Origin: Protaetiibacter sp.
GTDB taxonomy: Bacteria > Actinomycetota > Actinomycetes > Actinomycetales > Microbacteriaceae
Length of the DNA stretch: 64,000 nucleotides
NCBI GenBank assembly: GCA_030150265.1
Contig: JASLGG010000030.1
Location: forward strand, 59,840-123,839
Reading direction: 5' to 3'
Shown here in pieces: positions 58,873 to 64,000 of this stretch. A program made the position numbers and the translations under genes. A model generated the notes under the pieces. The model ran no database searches and was not told the DNA's origin. It was given only the letters and a program-made list of their open reading frames with translations. Numbering within the stretch: the stretch's first letter is position 1; each line of letters starts with the position of its first letter.

Positions 58873-61387
58873 GGCCCGCGACGCGCACGACCGCCGTGCC
58901 CTCCTCGCGCGACGCCGCGAGGTCGACCTCCGCCTCGACGCCCCAGTCGTGGTCGCCCGCGGGGTCCTCGACGATCTGACGCACCTCCCAGCGGTCCGGG
59001 TGCTCGCGGATCAGGATGCGGGAGGCCGAGCGCGCCGCCGGCCCGACGCCGATCGCGTCGTGCTCGGCGTAGTAGGCGTCGAGCGCCTCGGGCCACCCGG
59101 CATCCGGGTCGAGTGCCACGAGCTCGTCGTCGCGCTGCAGGGCGGCGAGCTGGACGCGCCGCCACAGCTCGTTGCGCACGAGCACGAGGAACGCGCGGCG
59201 GTTGGTGGTGACGTCGGGCGGGGGCGGCGGCACGACGGACGCGTCTGCGGGGCCGGTGGGCGCCTCCTGCGTCAGCGCGGCCCACTCGTCGAGCAGGCTC
59301 GAGTCGACCTGGCGCACGAGCTCGCCGAGCCACTCCACGAGGTCGCGCAGCTCCTCCGTCTTCACCTCGTCGGGGATGGTCTGCCGGGCAGCTCGGTACG
59401 CGTCGCTGAGGTAGCGCAGCACGAGCCCCTCGCTGCGCCCGAGCTGGTAGTACGAGACGTACTCGGCGAAGCCCATGGCCCGCTCGAAGAGGTCGCGCAC
59501 GACCGACTTCGGCCTCAGCTCGTAGTCGCGGATCCACGGCTGGCTCGAGGCGAACACCTCGTAGGACTGCTCGAGCAGCTCCGCGAGCGGCTTCGGCCAG
59601 CTGATCTCCTCGAGCAGCGCCATGCGCTCCTCGTACTCGATGCCCTCCGCCTTCATCGCGGCGACGGCCTCGCCGCGCGCCCGGAACTCCTGCTGCGCGA
59701 GCACCGGCCGCGGGTCGTCGAGGGTCGCCTCGATCACGCTCAGCGCGTCGAGCGGATAGTCCGGCGAGGCCGGGTCGAGCAGTTCGAGGGCGGCGAGAGC
59801 GAACGGCGAGAGCGGCTGGTTGAGCGCGAAGTCGGGCTGCAGCTCGACGGTGAGGCGGATGCGCGCGGTGCCGTCGAACCCCCCGCCCTGCTGCTCCACG
59901 ATCCCCGCGGCGCGCAGCGTGCGATACAGCGCGATGGCGCGCCGCGCGAGCGCCGCCCTCCGCGCCGGCGGCTCGTGGTTGTCGGTCACCAGCTCGCGCA
60001 CGATCCGGAACGCGCTGCCGGGCTCCGTCGCCACGGCATCCGCCCCCGGGCGCGACAGCAGCTGCAGGAGCATCGCCGCGGTGATGCGTAGGGAGCTCGC
60101 GAGCGGCTCGGGCTCCGCGACGATGAGCCGCTCGAAGCTCGCGGGACCCCAGTTCACGAACCCGTCGGGCGCCCGCTTCTTGACGACCTTGCGCTGCGCC
60201 TTGGGGTCGGGGCCCGCCTTGGCCATCGCCTTCAGGTTCTCGATCTCGTGCTCCGGGGCGAGCGCGACGACCTCGCCCGCCGTGTCGAAGCCCGCGCGGC
60301 CCGCCCGCCCCGCGATCTGGTGGAACTCGCGGGCCGTGAGCTGCCGCATCCGCGTGCCGTCGAACTTGGTGAGGCCCGTCAGCAGAACGGTGCGGATCGG
60401 CACGTTGATGCCCACGCCGAGCGTGTCGGTGCCGCACACCACCCGCAGCAGCCCCTGCTGCGCGAGCTGCTCGACGAGCCGCCGATAGCGGGGCAGCATG
60501 CCCGCGTGATGCACGCCGATGCCGGCGCGCACGAGCCGGCCGAGGGTGTGACCGAAGCCCGCGGAGAAGCGGAAGCCGCCGATCGCCTCCGCGATCGCGT
60601 CGCGCTGCTCCCTGCTGGCGACCCGCACGCTCGCGAGCGCCTGGGCGCGCTCGACGGCGGCCGCCTGCGAGAAGTGCACGATGTACATGGGGGCGAGGCC
60701 GTCGGCGAGCAGCTCCTCGACCGTCTCCTGGATCGGGGCCGTCGCATAGCGGTAGTGCAGCGGCACCGGACGCTCCACGCCCGTCACCTGGGCGACCTCG
60801 CGCGCGGTGCGCCGCGCCAGGTCGCCCGCGATCGCCGAGACGTCGCCGAGGGTCGCCGACATGAGCACGAAGCGGGTGCGGGGCAGGGCGAGGAGCGGCA
60901 CCTGCCAGGCCCAGCCGCGCTCGGGGTCCGCGTAGAAGTGGAACTCGTCCATGACGACCGAGTCGACCTCGGCCTCCGCGCCGCGGCGCAGCGCGAGGTT
61001 CGCGAGGATCTCGGCCGTGCAGCACACGATCGGGGCGTCTGCGTTGACGCTCGAGTCGCCCGTGACCATGCCGACGTTCTCCGCGCCGAAGAGCGCCACG
61101 AGCTCGAAGAACTTCTCGCTCACGAGCGCCTTGAGGGGAGCCGTATAGAAGGAGCGCTGCCCCTGGGCGAGCGCGATGGCGTGCGACGCGACCGCGACGA
61201 GCGACTTGCCGGTGCCCGTCGGGGTGCTCAGCACCAGGTGGCGGCCGAGTACGAGCTCGAGCACCGCCTCCTCCTGCGCCGGGTACAGCGCGAGCCCCCG
61301 GGAACGCGCCCAGTCGTCGAAGGCGGCGAGGAAGGCGTCCGGATCCCAGGGCTGCGGGAGCCGGTCGGCGAGGTCGGCGGGAGGCAC
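58859..61387 (-). CDS. Ski2-like DEAD/DEAH-box helicase with DUF3516-type C-terminus
   Basis: 842-residue superfamily 2 ATP-dependent RNA (or DNA) helicase. Motif I is STPTGTGKS (54-62), motif II DEFH (147-150), motif III MSAT (176-179), motif VI QIAGRAGRAGFD; the second RecA domain includes GVHHAGMLPRYRRLVEQLAQQGLLRVVCGTDTLGVGINVP. From about residue 400 the C-terminal part (ELRPKSVVRDLFERAMGFAEYVSYYQLGRSEGLVLRYLSD) resembles the DUF3516 region of actinobacterial Ski2-like helicases, ending in a small beta domain. GTG 61387 is the start in frame with the conserved Q-motif area (YPAQEEAVLELVLG). A longer frame to 62602 is antisense to a DUF2510 gene and rejected. Confidence 0.92.
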   Translation of the reverse strand: MPPADLADRLPQPWDPDAFLAAFDDWARSRGLALYPAQEEAVLELVLGRHLVLSTPTGTGKSLVAVASHAIALAQGQRSFYTAPLKALVSEKFFELVALFGAENVGMVTGDSSVNADAPIVCCTAEILANLALRRGAEAEVDSVVMDEFHFYADPERGWAWQVPLLALPRTRFVLMSATLGDVSAIAGDLARRTAREVAQVTGVERPVPLHYRYATAPIQETVEELLADGLAPMYIVHFSQAAAVERAQALASVRVASREQRDAIAEAIGGFRFSAGFGHTLGRLVRAGIGVHHAGMLPRYRRLVEQLAQQGLLRVVCGTDTLGVGINVPIRTVLLTGLTKFDGTRMRQLTAREFHQIAGRAGRAGFDTAGEVVALAPEHEIENLKAMAKAGPDPKAQRKVVKKRAPDGFVNWGPASFERLIVAEPEPLASSLRITAAMLLQLLSRPGADAVATEPGSAFRIVRELVTDNHEPPARRAALARRAIALYRTLRAAGIVEQQGGGFDGTARIRLTVELQPDFALNQPLSPFALAALELLDPASPDYPLDALSVIEATLDDPRPVLAQQEFRARGEAVAAMKAEGIEYEERMALLEEISWPKPLAELLEQSYEVFASSQPWIRDYELRPKSVVRDLFERAMGFAEYVSYYQLGRSEGLVLRYLSDAYRAARQTIPDEVKTEELRDLVEWLGELVRQVDSSLLDEWAALTQEAPTGPADASVVPPPPPDVTTNRRAFLVLVRNELWRRVQLAALQRDDELVALDPDAGWPEALDAYYAEHDAIGVGPAARSASRILIREHPDRWEVRQIVEDPAGDHDWGVEAEVDLAASREEGTAVVRVAGLSRL

Positions 61388-61549
61388 GCGTCGAGTCTGC
61401 CGTACCGCGCGTGTCCCCAGGCTTGGGGGGACCCTCCTGTCTATCGGCGCACCCGATCGCGCCCCTATCATGTCGGACGACGAACGTGTCGTTCCGTCAC
61501 GAGGCCGCTCCGGAAGGCCCCGGTCGGAACGCGGTGAGGAAGGTATCTC

Positions 61550-62809
61550 ATGGCGGAAGAGGAGAGCCATGTGCCGGCGGGGTGGTACCCCGATCCGCTC
61601 GGGCTCCCCCAGCTTCGCTGGTGGGACAACCACGCGTGGACCGAGCACACCTCCGACGCGCGGCAACCGATGGTCGCCCAGGAGACGGTCACCGCGAAGC
61701 TGGCCTACGCCGACGACGACGAGCTGAGGCACGAGGTCCGTGAGGAGCTGTCCTCGGATGCCGGCGACGCCCGCCGGGCCACCGACGCGGCGTTCGCCGA
61801 GGCGGACCCGGTGCTCTCGCTCGAGGCGGCGCCCGTCGTCCAGCAGCGCACCGCGGAGGAGGACTCGCCCGGCCTGCGCTACGCGCAGGAGCACGCGCTC
61901 GCCGACGCCCCGACGAGCGCTCCGTACCTGCTCGATACGAGCTACGACGACCTCCTGGGCGTGCCCATCGATCCGGCCGAGGCCCAGCAGGCCGCGCCGC
62001 TGCCGACCTTCGGCTTCGACCCGGTGCCCGCATTCACGATCGACCCGAACGCCGCGGGTGGGGTCGGCACCTTCACGACCACCAACTTCGACCCGGCGTC
62101 GTTCGGCGCCTTCAGCTACGCCCCCGCGGCGAGCGCCCTCGACGCTGACGCGAGCCAGCCCCTCACCCGCCGCGCCGTCATGGCCGAGAACGGCCTCTCG
62201 ATCAACACCGGCCCGGTGTGGATCATCGCCCTCATGCCGGTCATCATGCTCGTGCTCGCGCTGCTCTTCCTGCTCGCGGGAGAGGCGGGACGCGACTCGA
62301 CGATGTTCGCGGGCGTCATCCTCGGCGGTTCCTACCTCGCGACGGTGATCCTCGCGGTGATCGACCGCGCGATGCTCGCACGGATGGGTCATGCCCGCAC
62401 CGCCAACTGGGACTGGGCCTTCCTCGGAGCGCCGGTCTACCTCATCGCGCGGATGTCGAACGTCGTGCGCGAGACCGGTCGCGGCCTGCGCCCCTTCCTC
62501 ACCTGGTCGGCGCTCACGATCGTGCTGATCGGCTCCGCCGTCGCGGTGCCCGGCATGGTCATGGCGCTCGCCCCGGGCGTCTTCTCCGCCGAGGCCGAGC
62601 ACTCGATCACCGAGCTCGCCCGCATCTCGGCGAACAAGCAGGTCAAGGCGAACTGCCCCGAGGTGCCCCCGCTCCTCATCGGCGAGACGATGACGTGCAT
62701 CATCACCACGTCCAACCAGGTCGCGAACGTCCAGGTCAGCCTCCAGCGCAAGAACGGCTGGATCGACTGGCGCGTCGACGACTGGGGCCTCAACTCGACC
62801 AACCGATGA
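61550..62809 (+). CDS. DUF2510 membrane protein (first of three)
   Basis: 419-residue protein with a DUF2510 domain at the N-terminus (VPAGWYPDPLGLPQLRWWDNHAWTEHT, residues 8-34), a long acidic low-complexity linker, then four transmembrane helices (about residues 222-365) and a C-terminal extracytoplasmic domain resembling DUF4333 (VKANCPEVPPLLIGETMTCIITT) with two Cys about 17 residues apart. ATG 61550 follows GAGGAAGG. DUF2510 modules occur in actinobacterial membrane proteins of unknown role, presumed cytoplasmic. It is the first of three similarly built genes in a row, and the closest in structure is the next one. Confidence 0.85.
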   Translation: MAEEESHVPAGWYPDPLGLPQLRWWDNHAWTEHTSDARQPMVAQETVTAKLAYADDDELRHEVREELSSDAGDARRATDAAFAEADPVLSLEAAPVVQQRTAEEDSPGLRYAQEHALADAPTSAPYLLDTSYDDLLGVPIDPAEAQQAAPLPTFGFDPVPAFTIDPNAAGGVGTFTTTNFDPASFGAFSYAPAASALDADASQPLTRRAVMAENGLSINTGPVWIIALMPVIMLVLALLFLLAGEAGRDSTMFAGVILGGSYLATVILAVIDRAMLARMGHARTANWDWAFLGAPVYLIARMSNVVRETGRGLRPFLTWSALTIVLIGSAVAVPGMVMALAPGVFSAEAEHSITELARISANKQVKANCPEVPPLLIGETMTCIITTSNQVANVQVSLQRKNGWIDWRVDDWGLNSTNR

Positions 62810-62822
62810 CGAGGAGATCCGC

Positions 62823-63578
62823 GTGACCGATCAGGCGACCCGCGTTGTCCCGGCCGGGTGGTACGAGGACCCCTCCGACACATCCCAGGTGCGCTGGTGG
62901 AACGGCATCGCCTGGACCGACCACACCCAGCCCAAGCCCGACCTGGCGCGTCCGGCTGAGCCCGCCGCCACGACGGGCAGCTCGGCGACCGGTCGTCCGA
63001 AGGTGCGGTCGACCTCGACCAACGAGAGCTGGATCGTCGCGTTCAGTCCCGCCATCCTCGCGGTCCTCGGGCTGGTCGCGTTCTGGGCGTCGCTCTACGT
63101 GCTGCCGGGTGTGCTGTTCCCCGCGCTCGCGCTGCTCCTCGTCTACGGCGTCTGCACGCTGTTCGCGATGCGCGACCGCGCGAAGCTCGTCCGGTGGGGC
63201 CACGACGCGCCCGCGACCCCGTGGACGCTGCTGACCGCGCCCGCGTACCTCGCGATCCGCGCGGTCCGGCTGAAGAGCTGGGGTCAGCTGGTCGCCTGGG
63301 GCCTGCTGATGGCGGGGCTCATCGTGGCCCCGCTCGCCGCGTGGTTCGGCGGTGCGATGCCGAGCATCCAGACCGCCGTGCGCATCCAGACCGAGATCCG
63401 CGCCGAGCTGGTCGACGCCGGCAAGGCCTCCTCCGTGGCGTGCCCGCCGATCGCCGACACGACCACGGTGGGTGCGTTCTACACCTGCGACGTGACGATG
63501 CCCGACGGCTCCGCACGCACGCTCGTCGTGAGCATCGACTCCGACGACGGCCGGTACAGCTACGCGTTCTCGAAGTGA
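62823..63578 (+). CDS. DUF2510 membrane protein (second of three)
   Basis: 251-residue protein organised like its upstream neighbour but without the long linker: DUF2510 domain (VPAGWYEDPSDTSQVRWWNGIAWTDHT), four helices (about residues 60-185), and a C-terminal domain with CPPIADTTTVGAFYTCDVTM, which has the two Cys and Gly of DUF4333. GTG 62823 has GAGGAGA nine bases upstream and follows the previous gene by 13 bases. It is likely a duplication product of the first gene after loss or gain of the linker. Confidence 0.85.
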   Translation: MTDQATRVVPAGWYEDPSDTSQVRWWNGIAWTDHTQPKPDLARPAEPAATTGSSATGRPKVRSTSTNESWIVAFSPAILAVLGLVAFWASLYVLPGVLFPALALLLVYGVCTLFAMRDRAKLVRWGHDAPATPWTLLTAPAYLAIRAVRLKSWGQLVAWGLLMAGLIVAPLAAWFGGAMPSIQTAVRIQTEIRAELVDAGKASSVACPPIADTTTVGAFYTCDVTMPDGSARTLVVSIDSDDGRYSYAFSK

Positions 63579-63610
63579 GGCGGACACCCGGGGACTGACC
63601 CGAGCTGTCT

Positions 63611-63640
63611 ACCCCATATCCAGGGGTCCCCATTGTGGGG
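63611..63640. terminator. Tandem short hairpins after the second DUF2510 gene
   Basis: ACCCC/GGGGT (63611-63615 with 63623-63627) and CCCCA/TGGGG (63628-63632 with 63636-63640) form two adjacent five-base stems. They stand between the second and third DUF2510 genes and may separate two transcripts; no T-run follows. A TAGAAT at 63666-63671 downstream could be the -10 box of the third gene. Confidence 0.35.
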
Positions 63641-63724
63641 CTCTCCCGATGCCACGGTGACTACCTAGAATTCCTGGCAGACGGCCGCCCGAGGCCGATA
63701 CTCGACTCGACGGGGAGGGAACAC

Positions 63725-64000
63725 GTGAGTCTCAGCGCCGCGACGCCTGTCGCCGCATGGTATCCGGACCCGACGGATGCCGAGTCGCTGCGGTGGTGGG
63801 ATGGCCTGGGCTGGACCTCGCACACGCGCCCGCGTCCCGCGCAGGCGCCGCAGAGCCTGCCCACCCCCGATCCCGCCACGGCCTATGTGCCCGACGCGCC
63901 GCCGGTCGAGGCGCAGCCCGCCATGGACGCTCCGACACCGCCGCCCGCCGCTCCGGCGGTGCCGCCGGCCGCTGCAGCGCCCGCCGTCGCGGCGCCCGCC
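63725..64000 (+). CDS. DUF2510 protein, third of three, 3' end beyond the window
   Basis: The start of another DUF2510 protein: GTG 63725 with GGGGAGGGA upstream; the domain is VAAWYPDPTDAESLRWWDGLGWTSHT (residues 9-34), followed by a Pro/Ala-rich low-complexity linker (PPPAAPAVPPAAAAPAVAAP) that runs off the right edge. The remaining 92 codons do not show the membrane part. Its linker differs in composition (proline/alanine) from the acidic linker of the first gene, so it belongs to the same family but not the same close subtype. Confidence 0.8.
   Translation, partial: MSLSAATPVAAWYPDPTDAESLRWWDGLGWTSHTRPRPAQAPQSLPTPDPATAYVPDAPPVEAQPAMDAPTPPPAAPAVPPAAAAPAVAAPA

Noticed and set aside
61388..62602. 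Long N-terminal extension of the helicase frame (about 400 codons)
   Set aside because: It is antisense to the DUF2510 gene at 61550-62809, which has the real domain motifs; conserved helicase sequence begins near 61387.

Overview
The window is a high-GC actinobacterial chromosome segment. GC-rich third codon positions, gene families such as DUF2510, LigD/Ku and NrtR, and the gene neighbourhoods (for example glycosyltransferase / EamA transporter / peptide deformylase) suggest Microbacteriaceae; this lineage call is inference. Genes are tightly packed, often with ATGA or GTGA overlaps, and no gene-free stretch exceeds about 200 bases.

Layout. 1-6.0 kb: the end of a GT4 glycosyltransferase, an EamA-type transporter, peptide deformylase, an orphan sensor kinase, a SHOCT membrane protein and a NarL-type two-component pair whose regulator gene has an apparent start-proximal frameshift. 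6.2-7.4 kb: a lower-GC two-gene module (membrane-anchored plus secreted protein) on the 3' side of a tRNA-Asn gene. 7.4-14.7 kb: a peptide-type ABC operon (binding lipoprotein, two permeases, fused double ATPase, divergent third ATPase) ending in a coupled beta-propeller gene. 14.9-19.3 kb: dnaG, dgt and a tRNA-dihydrouridine synthase gene. 19.3-25.1 kb: a YbaK-type deacylase, a FrnE-type thioredoxin-fold protein, a CPBP membrane protein, glycyl-tRNA synthetase, and a divergent class-V aminotransferase/LysR pair.

25.1-38.3 kb is the most distinctive region: a catabolic locus for an amino-sugar glycoside. It is bounded at both ends by matching promoters, each followed by the same 19-bp ROK-type operator. 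It holds a ROK repressor, a GH4 glycosidase, two BadF-type sugar kinases, two Gfo/Idh dehydrogenases, a dehydrogenase lacking the usual zinc cysteine, an intracellular GH84 hexosaminidase, a SIS-domain protein, a GNAT protein resembling the C-terminal domain of eukaryotic O-GlcNAcase, and a complete sugar ABC importer without its ATPase. The likely flow is uptake, intracellular hydrolysis, phosphorylation and oxidation or isomerisation.

38.3-44.0 kb: the de novo NAD operon nrtR-nadA-nadB-nadC-cysteine desulfurase, with two inverted-repeat boxes at its promoter. 44-51 kb: a short reductase-like protein, a GlcD-type flavoprotein, an Ada/AlkA DNA-repair fusion, a GT2 enzyme, an alpha/beta hydrolase, a DUF6328 protein and an SDR with a coupled small basic protein. 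51-55.4 kb: a CPBP-like protein, Ku, and a divergent LigD split between its polymerase and phosphoesterase domains by an apparent 1-nt shift, followed by a very acidic small protein. 55.4-61.4 kb: an aspartase/fumarase, a PiT phosphate transporter with a coupled small membrane protein and a possible PHO box, and a Ski2-like helicase. 61.5-64 kb: three consecutive DUF2510 genes, the last running off the right edge.
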